Assembly (NCBI RefSeq): GCF_032854445.1 | Contig: NC_088306.1 | Coordinates: 23,533,764-23,597,763 of the forward strand | Source of the DNA: Liolophura sinensis | Taxonomy: Eukaryota > Mollusca > Polyplacophora > Chitonida > Chitonidae | DNA length: 64,000 bases | Direction of reading: 5' to 3' | Shown here: piece by piece, positions 35,102-47,298 of the stretch | Position numbering within the stretch: the first letter of the stretch is position 1 | Layout of the letters: every line of letters begins with the position of its first letter | Translations under genes and position numbers: made by a program | Notes under the pieces: model-generated | What the model was told of the DNA's origin: nothing | What the model saw: only the letters and a program-made list of their open reading frames with translations | The model's database searches: none

Positions 35102-37059
35102 ATACAAACCTGTAGCAAAATTACACCTGACTTCATGGTGTATATGACAAAATGCAATACTAGCGGTGTTTCTCTACATATTTTATTTCATTGGTGTTAT
35201 AAACAACGTTCTTCAGTTTTGTTCACTTATATGATCAATTTTCGTTTCTTTTTTCAGAGTGCCACTGAGGGGGTAAACCTCTTGCCATTATCATTCATCT
35301 GAACGGCACGCTGATTTTCGCTTGAATAGCGGTTTCAAGTCACCATACATAAATGTATGGCATGTCGCCAATACACCCTACGGTACATTTCATATCTTAC
35401 TAATCAAATATTGCCTAAAACACACCAAATGACCTTGCACAACTGGTTGTATACACTGTTCACTCCTATAGCTATCCCTGGATCTATAGATCCACCCCTG
35501 TGCTGACCGCCACTGTGTAAAACATACGGGTAGGCATGTATGTGCATGTAGCAGTACATATGAAGGCAAGGAAAAAAACGCCCACCCTTGCAGATCGTTA
35601 TGGTGCCTGGCGTTATTATATTTGAGACAGATTCGTCTTGCGCCCCATTCAGCTTTTGTAATAACACTGAAGCAAACGCGAATGTACATGTACATGGCAA
35701 CGAAAATTGTTTATTTGTACACAGTTTGTGTGTAGATTTCGTAATCTCGTGTCACCAATACACGTGGCACGTGTCTTAATAAAACACGTCATAGTGTCTG
35801 GGGAATCATTATGTTACGTCATTATGACTTTATAATTGGACAGGCATGCGCGACAAGCTACGGTGAAAGTATGTACACTCTTTCCATTGCATAAGTCGAC
35901 ACCATCTTGTTGAAATAGTGGCCACGTGGCGCTAAGTCTTGATGATTCATCCGTGGGCAAACTTGATTATTTAGGCCGATGCGGCTTTCGAGTGGACATA
36001 TTACTATGCAGAAAATATCTTTAATGTTCTTATTAATGAGAAAACTGGTGTATATAAATAGCTTTGAAGTCCGGTGGGAAAAAATTCCAAATCACAACTC
36101 AGTACCATATTTCTCAAACTTTAGTTGATGCAGCTGATAATATGGAGTAGTTCAAATGTGACCTGGCAGGAGCTTAAAAGAACCCAACAGTCCAGAGAAG
36201 GTTCTACATTAGCATTGCGTTCACAGATGTTACGCTTCCACATTGTTATTCTATTATTATTATTATTATTATGGCTGTGGAATAAAATGTACACCTCAAT
36301 GTGAATCTGCCATTTACACGTATATTTGTAACTATATTTTGCACATTACAGACCTATATCTTAACGTGCCGTGGTTTCGTCAAACTGAGAAGTCTTAATA
36401 TCCTAATTTCAGTTTGAAATCGGTTGAAATTATATTTAAAGAAAAAACTAATATAACTGATTTTGTTTAGGTCTTTAGCTTCAAGAATAAGAAACATTCA
36501 TGCATCTAACATTTACGCCATAGAAATATCGCAAACTTTGAATAATCTATTATTCACACAACCTTGCCAGTTTTGACTGATGCAACATTTTCAAAACCTT
36601 CTTCATAATTCCACGTCCATGAGGGCGATATACGTGAAAGAACACACGGGGATGATCATGTATAAAGTTAATAGAAAACTGCATGCAGGAATTTTACTAT
36701 GTGTCACTGCGGCCGAGATAAAGAGCTTCCCCTCGTAGCGGAGGAAGAGCGCATACCTTATTATATTAACAACTCAGATGGATACATGATTCCCACGATG
36801 ACACGCCGCAAAGTTAATACACTGATACCACACAAAGAGCTCCATTAATTCTTCCAGGCGGGTCATACACCTACAGCTTGACATTGCACATAGTTCATAA
36901 CCGTAAGGTCACAATTATGGCTCATTACAAGATGATTAGGTTTTGTTAATTATCTCTTGGGTACACATAGCTAGCCTTTGGAAGCATTCATACACGTCTG
37001 TTGTATTTATCTATTAAAGACATGAGATAAAATTTCACATGTTTGTGTGGGGGCCTCCG
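35102..37059. other. No gene supported
   Basis: Unique-looking sequence with a short (TTA)n at ~36251-36270. Open frames at 35390-35700 overlap in several registers and look accidental. Confidence 0.4.
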
Positions 37060-37312
37060 CGACGAGGAGAGGGGGGGGGGGGGGGGGGCGGGTTAGCATG
37101 CCAGTACGGCGCAATGACACGGGAGCCTCCCACCAATGCGGTAGCTGTGAGTTCAAGTCCAGCTCTTGCTGGTTGCCTCTCAGACCGTACGTGGGAAGAT
37201 TTCGTGTGGAAATCTGACAGTAACTTGCCAGAGATCGCTTTTTTACGCCGGGCACTCCGGTTTTCTCCACCCATAAAAGTGACCGCCATCGTATAAGTGA
37301 AATATACCTGTG
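37060..37312 (+). mobile_element. Mosaic SINE: family A head, family B middle, shared tail
   Basis: After a ~20-base G run, the head (AATGCGGTAGCTGTGAGTTC, GACCGTACGTGGGAAG) matches family A. The middle then switches to GTAACTTGCCAGAGATCG, GGGCACTCCGGTTTTCTCC and CATAAAAGTGACCGCC as in family B, before the common ATCGTATAAGTGAAATAT. The A+T-rich end tail is missing. Confidence 0.7.
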
Positions 37313-38079
37313 TATGCACATCAGCAAAATTTTTGCAGGTTGCTGATATATATTAGCGTCACGAAGACCCCACGACCTGTGGGAGTTGAGGAATCTCCAC
37401 ATTTCTTGTCCAAGGCCGGTGTGGAATGCGCACCTGGTGTACCATACGGATTGGAAGGCAAACACCTTAACCGTTTAGCAACAGTCGTATTCTTGATCAA
37501 CCATTTTGGCGTGGGTGAGGTTCCGTTGAGAAATCGTTGAGGAAAGCATCTCAGTACACTCAAGGTAAATTTTATAGGAAAATATGCAATAAATGTCTGT
37601 CAGGTTTATGTGCAAATTGATTTCGTACTATCTCGTATTGTTTTTATGTTTTAGGAGTGAGGCGCGTGCGTGTTGTGGTAGGGGAGAAATACGTATTATT
37701 GCCATGACGGCAGGATAATCACAGGATTGTAGATTTGCTTATACGTCTGTATTGCTTATGGGATCATTCACTGAATTGATTATTTGGGTTTATTTTGGGT
37801 TTTTATTTGGGTCTGCATGGAAGGGTGCTACACAACGAACAGTGTGATTTTAAGTCCAGTGAAGAAAGGGTCTCTGGGTCTCTGGGTTTTAGGAAAAGTG
37901 TAGTTTAAAGCCAATGTTAAGCCCCAAGAAGAAAGCTCAGAAACTTTTTTTGGGTACTTTTACGTGTTAGGCCACATCATATACTAGATAGTAAGAAATA
38001 AATATCAAGCGTTCACGTACCCTTTAACGCAGTATTTAATGCAACCATTCGTGGCGAGAACATGATAGAACCAGGAGTA
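37313..38079. other. No gene supported; possible SINE head remnant at 37370-37470
   Basis: On the minus strand near 37400-37470, a sequence ending CGGTTAAGGTGTTTGCCTTC with a weak B-box resembles a tRNA-like head. The remainder is unassigned. Confidence 0.3.
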
Positions 38080-38233
38080 TTTATTTATTTATTTGTTTGT
38101 TTGATTGGTGTTTTACGTCGTACTCAAGAATATTTGACGACGGTCAGCATTATGGAGGAAGGAAGGAATTCGGGGAAAACCTAAGGCCATCCGCAGGTTG
38201 CTGCAAGACCTTCCTGTGTACGACAGCCTGAGA
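38080..38233 (-). mobile_element. 5'-truncated SINE family A with target-site duplication
   Basis: Tail (TTTATTTATTTATTTG), GGTGTTTTACGTCGTACTC, GACGGTCAGCATTATGG and CCATCCGCAGGTTGCTGC. It is flanked by AACCAGGAGTA (38069-38079) and AACTAGGAGTA (38234-38244). The head is absent and a small internal deletion removes the TTCACTTATA part. Confidence 0.88.
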
Positions 38234-38541
38234 AACTAGGAGTAAATAATACACGGAACATACCTGGTGGCATAGCCCATATCGAGAACAAAACTGAAAG
38301 TATGACCGATTCTGTCAACGTTGCTCATGCTCAATTTCGTGCTCTAGGCCAATCGCCTTTTACACCAAGTTTGTCTGGAGGACTGCATGGGGGTCCTGTT
38401 TCCTTTTTCATACATTGTATATACTTATGGAACGTGTGTTACTTTTCGGATTTTCAATTCATAATTTCCGCTTTAAATTCGTTTAAAATAAATGTGATGA
38501 TTATTGTAATATATTATGATGAACACGTTTTAATTCTACGT

Positions 38542-38879
38542 TTAAAGGTAAAGAAAACACTAAAATAAAGTATTTATCAGATGAAAGACTATTAAACATT
38601 GTTCAGGAAAATAGTTTGATTTATCTTTTTTAGAATTTTTCTAACCGACTTAAATGCATTTGAAACATAGGATTCTATGTGTGTCAAGTGACAAAAAACG
38701 GAAGTGATATCACTGGTCCCAATATGGTCAGAAAAGGCCATAGTAGAAAGCCAAAGTTGTAAATGCACTTTGTTTAGTCAAAAAATATTCCAAAAAATAA
38801 ATCAAACTATTTTCCAGGACAATATTTAATGACCTTTGACCTGACACGTAGGCCTACTTAATGTTACTGTGGCCTTTAA
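38542..38879. mobile_element. Inverted-repeat element with TTAA ends (338 bp)
   Basis: The ends read TTAAAGGTAAAGAAAACACT on the left and, on the minus strand, TTAAAGGCCACAGTAACATT on the right. Stronger inner arms pair CAGGAAAATAGTTTGATTTA (~38605) with its reverse complement (~38795-38815). The whole can fold as a long imperfect hairpin. There is no coding capacity. It shares its end motif with 11952-12527, so a MITE-like non-autonomous DNA transposon is the simplest reading. Confidence 0.55.
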
Positions 38880-39159
38880 CACAAGCACAACCTTCTCCGT
38901 GTAGCCTTGGAAAGTCTCCATATGATATACGTGTAAACAAGCTTCACACTAGCTGGGTAGATGGTATATATACTTGTAGATAACAGGTACCTCATAGATA
39001 GTTACACAGGCCCGAGACTATGCCCCTTGAATCAGCGCTTGTACACAAACCATGGTAATATGTGGCTGACACACATAACAACAAACATGTTCTAACAGGT
39101 TTCACATTGTATACACACGAAGACGTATTTAGGGTATAATCTTACATGTGTGTGACAGT

Positions 39160-39372
39160 GGACTGTATATGGATTAAAGCGCATTATTGGTCTTGAGTTC
39201 GAATCCAGCTCTCACTGGATCTCGATCTCGATGCGGTTTTAATTCTGGAGGTTTATCAGGTACTTGGCGAAGGGCGCTAGTTTCATCCGGGCACTCCGTT
39301 TCCTCTACCAATGAAAATAACCTCAATTATATAAATGAAATATTCTTAAGTATAGCGACATTCAAATAAGTA
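39160..39372 (+). mobile_element. SINE family B, plus strand
   Basis: B-box GAGTTCGAATCCAGCTCTC, then TCAGGTACTTGGCGAAGG, CCGGGCACTCCGTTTCCTC and tail AAATGAAATATTCTTAAGTA. Moderately diverged. Confidence 0.7.
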
Positions 39373-40649
39373 AGAAAAATAGATCAGAAATAGATTATAA
39401 CGATAATGTTAGTTTTGGATATAAAATGTTATATAACTGAAATTTAGGTGAAACATCTCATTATGTATTTAAGTGGATTATTAATGCAAACACTTTAAAA
39501 TTTAGCGCAGTTGGTCTTGCGCAGATGTCTCCTAAAACCCTAGGACGATGAAGCTGAAGAAAAGAATGTGCGTGAGTAGGGCACTCCGTAAGTCACGTTG
39601 CAAAAGTATTGATTTTTAAGGAATGAAGAAAAAAACCCAGACAAACGAAAACTGACACACCCAAGTGAGCCTCACAGGTCTGTTATCGTCAAAACATAGG
39701 AGGTCGGCGTTGTTGATAGTTGTCCAGCGAGTTAGTGCGACCTTTGTGGCAAAAGTAGGTCAAAAGTTTACAACACTGAAGAAAACCAGATCCCGACGGG
39801 CATAGTCAGTTTTTGTTTCACGTTTTTGTCTTGCGCATACACACACGTGATTCCAGTTTAAATTTTCCAAGCATTTGTTTTATTTGTTCAAAACGAACCT
39901 AAACTATGAACCTTTGGAAAGAGGAAAACGCCCCATAAGGCTTCATGTGAACTACATGTGGAACACAACGTTATCAAAAGTCGAGCATTTCCGTGACATC
40001 CGAGAACCCATTATGTTATGCTTCGTCAGTTTCCGCAGTAACCGAGTGACAGATTGCACGCGCAATGAGTCATCGCCTCAGACTGCGGATGTCAACGCGT
40101 GGCAAATCGTCAATAGTTTTGACTGACGTCATCATGTTTACCCTTTCTTTCGAAGAAAAACGCGCTTCATTCCAGGGACATGAACTTTATAGACTTCTGC
40201 AGCGTGGAATCTTCCTAGTGATCTTCATATTAATCGCCTGACATATTTTTATTTCTTGAGAAGTTTAAATTTGACGAAGTAAAAAGATGTTTTCCGAAAA
40301 TTTTCCCTTTATCAATGGACATTTTCTTGTTTAAATAAATACATAAAAAGTAAGTTTAGAACAAATCTAATGGATTACTGGACGTCTTTATTAATACTTT
40401 GTCTATCTAAGTCATATCTGAGGCCTCACTGTGAACAGATCACCTATGTGCCACATATTGTCCTAATATTTTTTACGATAAATGATTCACCATGTTTCAA
40501 GAATATGCAGATATAGTCAATAGTTATTAAAATCTTCCGGGGGAAATTGAGTCCAGTTAAAGACTAATTGTGTCGCACATACACAAACAAAGGATTGTGG
40601 CAAAGGAGTCTTAACTATATATATACACACACATGGTGATTAAATGAAT
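39373..40649. other. No gene supported
   Basis: Unique-looking sequence. An 83-codon frame at 39875-40126 has no recognisable motif. Confidence 0.4.
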
Positions 40650-41560
40650 TTAACATATAACATAATACAGACTATAACTACACACATAACATAATACAGA
40701 CTATAATTACACATCTAACATAATACAGACTATAATTACACATCTAACATAATGCAGACTATAATTACACACATGACATAATACAGACTATATTTACACT
40801 TATAACATAATACAGACTATAATTACACACATAACATAATACAGACTATAATTACACATCTAACATAATACAGACTATAATTACACATCTAACATAATAC
40901 AGACTATAATTACACATCTAACATAATACAGACTATAATTACACACATGACATAATACAGACTATATTTACACTTATAACATAATACAGACTATAATTAC
41001 ACATCTAACACAATACAGACTATAATTACACATCTAAAATAATACAGACTATAATTACACACATGACATAATACAGACTATATTTACACTTATAACATAA
41101 TACGGGGGCCTCCGTGGCTCAGTCGGTTAGCGCGCTAGCGCAGCGTAGTGACCCAGAAGCCTCTCACCAATGCGGTCGCCGTGAGTTCAAGACCAGCTCA
41201 TGCTGGCTTCCTCTCCGGCCGTACGTGGGAAGGTCTGTCAGCAACCTGCGGATGGTCGTGGGTTTCCGCCGGGCTCTGCCCGGTTTCCACCCACCATAAT
41301 GCTGGCCGCCGTCGTATAAGTGAAATATTCTTGAGTACGGCGTAAAACACCAATCAAAAAAAAAAAAAAAAATATAACATAATACAGACTATAATTACAC
41401 ATCTAACATAATACAGACTATAATTACACATCTAACATAATACAGACTATAATTACACACATGACATAATACAGACTATATTTACACTTATAACATAACA
41501 CAGACTATAATTACACACATGACATAATACAGACTATAATTACACATAAAATACATATAT
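40650..41560. repeat. 29-bp satellite array with variant units, split by a SINE
   Basis: The base unit is ATAATACAGACTATAATTAC followed by ACATCTAAC. Variants end ACACATGAC or use TATTTACACTTATAAC, and the variant pair (CACATGAC then CACTTATAAC) recurs as a block near 40770, 40945, 41060 and 41460, hinting at a higher-order unit. About 22 units remain once the inserted SINE is removed. Confidence 0.93.
41104..41372 (+). mobile_element. Full-length SINE family A inside the satellite, 13-bp target duplication
   Basis: This is the most intact copy in the window: head GGGGCCTCCGTGGCTCAGTC, A-box TGGCTCAGTCGG, B-box GTGAGTTCAAGACC, full body and a tail ending in a pure A run. It is flanked by identical TATAACATAATAC (41091-41103 and 41373-41385), which is satellite sequence. 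It inserted after the array existed. Confidence 0.97.
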
Positions 41561-41912
41561 GAAACATCAAGGGAGAAGTTTGAATACATGGAGGTCGATC
41601 ATAGTCTAAGGAGATGAAAAGTGAAGATGAAATCATTGTTGCTGTCGTACGTTAATTTACTCCATTCCCGAACCCCCGTGACATGCCGTAATTGACCTTA
41701 GTCTACACAAAGGCCAGCTGTGAGATAATGAAACATTTGCATGTGCTAACAATCAGTCGAAGAAGTAGTGCATGCTTTTGTACTCTCAAAAATTTGCAAA
41801 TGTTTAATGTTTCGTGCACATTTATGTTTGTGTAGCTTTTGATTATATATATTACATAGTCTGCTATATGTAATATATATAAATATATAAATATAAATGG
41901 TGATATGGTGAA

Positions 41913-42202
41913 TGGGTTTCCCCGGGCTCTGCCCGCTTTCCACCCACCATAATGCTGGCCGCCGCCGTATAAGTGAAATATTCTTGAGTACGCCAATCAA
42001 ATAAATAAATAAATATCAGAATGGATCACCATTCCCCGGGGGAAACCCACGACCATCTGCAGGTTCCAGGCAGACCTTCCCACTTACGGCCGAAGAGGAA
42101 GCCAGCATGAGCAGGGCTTCAACTCACAGCGACTGCATTGGTAAGAGACTCTGGGTGATAACGCTGCGCTAGCGCGCTAACCATGTAAGCCACGGAGGCT
42201 GC
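41913..42202. mobile_element. Rearranged SINE family A: tail half plus inverted head half
   Basis: 41913-42013 is a plus-strand 3' half (GGGTTTCCCCGGGCTCTGCC to CAATCAAATAAATAAATAAA). 42034-42202 is a minus-strand 5' half (CCCCGGGGGAAACCCACGAC to GTAAGCCACGGAGGCTGC). Together they make one complete element with the head inverted. TATCAGAATGG at ~42014 and CCATTCTGATA at ~42204 form an inverted repeat around the head half. Confidence 0.8.
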
Positions 42203-42219
42203 ACCATTCTGATAGAACC

Positions 42220-42535
42220 AAAAGTGAAGTACAGAGCGTAGAGTACAGTGTACAGTGAAGTATAGTGTGTAGTTTAGAGAGCACAGTACATCGTGTAGTG
42301 TGTATGGTGTAGTGTGTAGAGAGTGTAGTGTATATTCCGCAGGGTAGAGTAGAGTGCATAATGTAGAGTGCGTAGTATAGACTGCATAATACAGATCAGT
42401 GAAGTGAAATCAGTGGTGCTTAATCCAGAGTGTAGTATGTAGACTGTAGAGTGTCGAGTGTAAAGTGTAGTGTAGTGTGGAAAGTGTATAATGTATAGCG
42501 TAGAGTGTTACAATGTAGAGAATAGTCCAGCGTAG
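42220..42535. repeat. Degenerate GTGTAGA-type low-complexity repeat
   Basis: Irregular repetition of GTGTAGTGTAGAGTGTA-like words with no fixed period. Confidence 0.8.
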
Positions 42536-43099
42536 ACCTGCGTCATAACGTTCACAAGAACTTACCGGACTCCTTATACATTGCATGGAACAACGCGTGT
42601 TTATACACGCCTTTCCCTCTTCGGTAACCCTGTAGGAGTTCTGTGATAGAGATATATCAGTAACGCATTACCACTTAACCCTACAGATCAACGTTCATCT
42701 GAATAATAAACGACATCTAGACATAAGTAAATTACACAGTAGGTGACGAGAAAGGCATTCTAAATATTACTACATTCGATGAAATTAGAAGCTGGGAAAG
42801 GGATAGAGCCGCATGTAATATGCGCTAACTTCTTGCTGAAGACATGAAGAATTTGAAGCTATGAAAACCTGCATTGAAGTTGTCATGCAGGTTTTCTGTC
42901 GTCCACAGTGGACCTATAGGGAGACTGTTCCAGAGGACGGCCGAGCCTGAGCTGTTAACCTTGAAGTTAGTAAGCTTACACACACTTGAATGTCTTTTTG
43001 GAAATAATACCAGTTGTCAAACTATTGTATAAACCATGTTCAAGTCACCATACAGGACACCTGTCAGAACTTATTCTGGTGTGTATATAGAGTTAAACA

Positions 43100-43318
43100 C
43101 CTACTCACCGCGACTATGACCTTTCACCAATGAGGTCGCGAGTTCGAACCCATGCATCTCTTGCAGTTTCGGTTGCAAAGTTGAGTCAGGATAATTTGTC
43201 AGGTACCCACTGAAGGTTGGTTTTTTCCTCCATCTATATAAGCTCTAATGTTGTCGTATATGTGCAAAAGTTTATTGAGCACAGTCTTAATTGGCAGTCA
43301 TATAAATAAGTAATTAAA
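43100..43318 (+). mobile_element. SINE family B, plus strand, diverged
   Basis: B-box GCGAGTTCGAACCCATGC, TGTCAGGTACCCACTGAAGG, TGTTGTCGTATATGTGCAAA and a tail ending CATATAAATAAGTAATTAAA. Confidence 0.6.
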
Positions 43319-43859
43319 GCCTTCCTTATCTGCCCTATGCATATTGTGCTAAAGGCCTTGACCCGCTTGCACAAAGGGATCATATAGCTACAATCCATCG
43401 CAGACTCTACAATTGACTTTATAATCGATTTTAAAAACGAATTACGCTGCTTGAACAAAAGAATTGTAAGGAGATAGTACAAAGGGCCATGTACCAGGGG
43501 AAAACTTCTTCTTTCTTTCAGTTTCAAAAGAGTTTTACATCAAAATGGTTCAGCAAAAAACAACAATAGCATGTCAAGACGCTCATTTAGTAACTTTGTG
43601 TGACAAATAAATTGCACATCCTTGCCAATGAGTGGAAAATGAACTACCCGTTTATCTAAAGGTATTATTTATAGGTAATGTTGCGACAGTGTCAACGAGA
43701 TTATAATATCTGATTGCAAGCTACAACTCGTCTAGTTTATACAGAGTGTATCGATTTGAAGTTAAGTCTACGATGGTGATAAGTGATTTACAGTTAACTT
43801 GGGCTTACGATCCCTTCCTGCAAATGCTTTGTTACGCCCCTGGTGTAGATGTAACGATT

Positions 43860-43933
43860 AACCATAATGCTGGCCGTCGTCAAATATTCTTGAGTTCGGC
43901 ATAAAACACCAAATCCCACACATAAATAAATAG
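43860..43933 (+). mobile_element. SINE family A tail fragment
   Basis: ACCATAATGCTGGCCGTCGT, CAAATATTCTTGAGTTCGGC and AAAACACCAAATCCCACACA. The TATAAGTG part is deleted. Confidence 0.75.
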
Positions 43934-45134
43934 TCCGTACTATTCTTCATGTTGCGAATATTGTTATTGCATGTAGACAGAAACTATTGCCTATATATAT
44001 ACTGATGTCCAAAAGAAAAATTACAAATGCAATTTTAACTTTCATTTGGACACACATGCGTCTTTGTGTGACTGTTCATGAAAATGTTTCTCCTATCATG
44101 GAGTCTCATCTAGTTCACGTCATCCTAAAACATCTCTCTCTTGAATACATATCTCTTGCATATGCAACATGTGGTTGCTTTTGTTCGGTCGTCTCTCAAA
44201 GCCTTGGTAAAGTTTCTTTTTGACTTCAGTAAATATATTTCTTTACACGTATAGAATTTATTTCGGAGACAGACACATACACGAGTAGCTACACGCATAA
44301 GGAGTATTGATTATTGCATTAAATATTACATCGTGATCAAAAATATTTTTTCCATCAGCGCGACCATGAATCATATGCTGGAAAAAGACATATGTTAGCT
44401 GACTCCTATGTAATGAGCTTACAAAACCACATAGCTGATACGTTATGCAAGTATCTTTAAAACTATACGTGTAGGCCTATATATATACACCACTTATAGA
44501 AAAGCCTATATTTATACACGGGATTATACAAGTACACACATTGATCGTGACCTACGAGAAGTTTGGATAAGAGAAAAAACACGACTGAACTTGTAAAGAT
44601 TAATCGAACATGTCACAGGACGATGTATTTATTTAGTTATTTAACTTGTGGTTTACCGCCAAACTTTTATTAATGCTTAATGCCAGTTTTGATTTAAGCC
44701 AGAAATTGAAATTTGATTTTGGAGCTTATTTGTGAGCCCTGTAAATTAAAATGTTAACCACCTTATCAATATTATCTTAAGACAAATGTGTCAAAATTTC
44801 AACTTCCATTACCGAAAACTAAACATTGTGACAGCGATTTAAATTTTGACTTAAGTCAATTGTCCCCTGCCTAAACAGTTTGTAATTAACATTAAGGCGT
44901 TGTATATACCTTAATCCTAGGCCGGATTTCAGTGACAGGTATTAAAGGAGTTGTCTACATATACATGCATCATTTATACTTTGAAATGAAAGTATCGCAA
45001 TATCGCCACACATTTAACGTAGCAACATATGGTATTTACACTCTCCAACTGTACACGTTCCCAAACAACAAATTATTATCTCTGTTATGAGACAATCTTT
45101 TATAGTATTTTCCACCACCTCTAAGTCAAACTAA
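43934..45134. other. No gene supported
   Basis: A possible very old SINE tail (TATTTATTTAGTTATTTAAC) lies at ~44625. Nothing else is recognised. Confidence 0.4.
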
Positions 45135-45425
45135 AAGAGTTATTTATTTATTTAGCCATTCAGTGATTTTATCTGATTGTTGCTGAACGCTACACTCAGG
45201 AATTTTGCAATTATACGGTCAATTTTATAGGCGGAGGCAACCGAAGCAAACCATTTACCATTGGAGAGCTACTGATAGACACTTCTACGTGTGACATATA
45301 CATGTGATATTCATGAAAGCAGGTGATATTACGAATCTTGAAAACTCTCTGCCCTAGAATGGGATTGAACTCACGTCCTGTGTGACATTCAACGACTGGA
45401 GGGCAAGTACCCTATAACTACTTTG
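45135..45425 (-). mobile_element. SINE family B, minus strand, diverged full length
   Basis: Tail ATTTATTTATTTAGCCATTC, middle GGCGGAGGCAACCGAAGC and CTACTGATAGACACTTCTAC, and on the minus strand a head with GTGAGTTCAATCCCATTC near 45365. Confidence 0.6.
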
Positions 45426-45499
45426 CTTTTTGTGTACATATGAGATTTTTGTGGAACATCTAGTAAGAATGCTTAAAATCTCTTATTACAGGTATGCCA

Positions 45500-45598
45500 G
45501 CCCGGTTTCCTACCAACATAATGATGGCCACCGTTGTGTATGTGAAATATTCTTTAGTAAGACGTAATACACCAATCAGATAGATAAATAAATACATA
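45500..45598 (+). mobile_element. SINE family A tail fragment, plus strand
   Basis: CCCGGTTTCCTACCAACATA, GTGAAATATTCTTTAGTAAG and ACACCAATCAGATAGATAAA. Confidence 0.8.
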
Positions 45599-45765
45599 TA
45601 AGTATGCCAGTGGTGAACTAGTGGTGGACAGGTGTCGTAAAGCAACCCCATACGCAACCGCACTATACTATTAAAGTACACGTGGTTTACACGTGTTGCC
45701 ACTGTAGATGCAACAATTGCCTTGTGGAACAAAGATCATACATAATACTTGAACCATCTCCCTAT

Positions 45766-46026
45766 TTTTTTTTTTTTGATTGGTGTTTTACGCCGTACTC
45801 AAGAATATTTCACTTATACGACGGCGGCCAGCATTATGGTGGGTGGAACCGGGCAGAGCCCGGGGGAAACCACGACCATCCGCAGGTTGCTGAGAGACAT
45901 TCCCACGTACACCGGAGAGGAAGCCAGCATAAGCTGGACTTGAACTCACAGCGACCGCATTGGTGAGAGGCTCCTGGGGTCATTACGCTGCGCTAGCGCG
46001 CTAACCGACTGAGCCACGGAGGCCCC
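45766..46026 (-). mobile_element. Full-length SINE family A, minus strand, 13-bp target duplication
   Basis: The poly-T end is at the left and the complete head, with AACCGACTGAGCCACGGAGG, at the right. It is flanked by identical ACCATCTCCCTAT at 45753-45765 and 46027-46039. Small internal deletions (GTGGGTGGAACC; GTACACCGGAG) break the frames that cross it. Confidence 0.96.
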
Positions 46027-46039
46027 ACCATCTCCCTAT

Positions 46040-47298
46040 GATTGTGCACTTTTTTGCATGAATGTCTATGATTTTGCCTTCGAATTGAGGAGTGCTTGGG
46101 AATTGATTGAATAATACTTTCACACTCCAAGCATATAATGGTAACTGTTGATACGCTATAAATTTCTACAGTGTTATTTTACACCTAGTTTAAAATATAA
46201 AGACTTTTGTCTGTTTCGGATGGAATTGAAAAATTTTTGCACAATGATACTACCCACCCACCTGGAGGTTACCAAGGTGACAAAATGCTATCACTTCACC
46301 TCCAGCAACAAAAGTTAAAATGGTAGTCATCCCAGGTTGATTGTTATTTGTACATGTTGCAGAGAAAATTGTAAGCTGTCATGGTGATATGACATGGCAC
46401 CGCGCGAAAGTTGGGGGTTGTACATCGATATATGCCTTTGTATAGATCGATTTCCGATGCGGAGCGTTTAGTGTTGCTAAATATCTTGTGATGATGTCTG
46501 TATAGATGAGGTTTTAGCTCATTGACCTAAATTTCCTGTTTAAATAAACTTTGCAAAAACATTTGCTTTGTTTTCTGGAATAATGTTTCTAGTCGATTTA
46601 TTCACAATCGCTTCGCGGCATTCATTCACGGCATGCTCACGTACTGGTAGATGATCAGAATTTCTGACCGACATGAAGACCACAGCAGGCCACACATATT
46701 GGGGCCACAAATGTGAATAAATGTGACATGGTTTGATTTGCTTTACAAATTGTCAGATGTCACAGAGTATAATTATATACGTTACGAGCGTATACCAAAG
46801 CAAAAGGACAGGAAATCTGTCGTGGTCTATCTAGGCCATGTTTTGCACAATGTAGAAACATTTAAATCGCAAATGTCGATCGGTTCTGACATTTTGCTCT
46901 TAACTGATCCACTTCTGCCTACATATAGTCAATTCCGGTTTCCGCGTGCAGGCGATGACAGATGTTGCGTTGTATTATATACATACAGATAGATGTATTA
47001 TAGCCATTCTTTATTTTCCATGCACACAATACCCATAGCTCATAGCATGCGCCCGAACGTTTGATCCACTTATATGTATAGTTATCGCCTTTGTAGATGT
47101 GTATTTAATATTCCAGTCCGTGTACGTTTATGACATGTGGGCCCGGGAGCATAGCACACTGCCCTGACCCTGGAGAACAGCGTGATCGATGTCACCCTGA
47201 CAGATAGTACGATGCCCACATAAACATCTGCCCGGCGAGGAGCGCGTGCACTGAGGCTAGGATGTTACTTTTTGGACTGGGGAATGGAGTGGTGCTGG
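46040..47298. other. No gene supported
   Basis: Includes an 89-codon plus-strand frame at 46723-46992 with mixed polar/hydrophobic composition but no recognised motif or splice context. Confidence 0.4.

Noticed and set aside
43100-43170. tRNA-like sequence with a GAGTTCGAACCC B box
   Set aside because: Part of a family B SINE head; stems do not fold into a cloverleaf. The same applies to the B-box-like sites near 12728, 18230, 25390, 39200 and 62775.
46723-46992. 89-codon plus-strand ORF
   Set aside because: No motif, no splice context, codon use like surrounding non-coding DNA.
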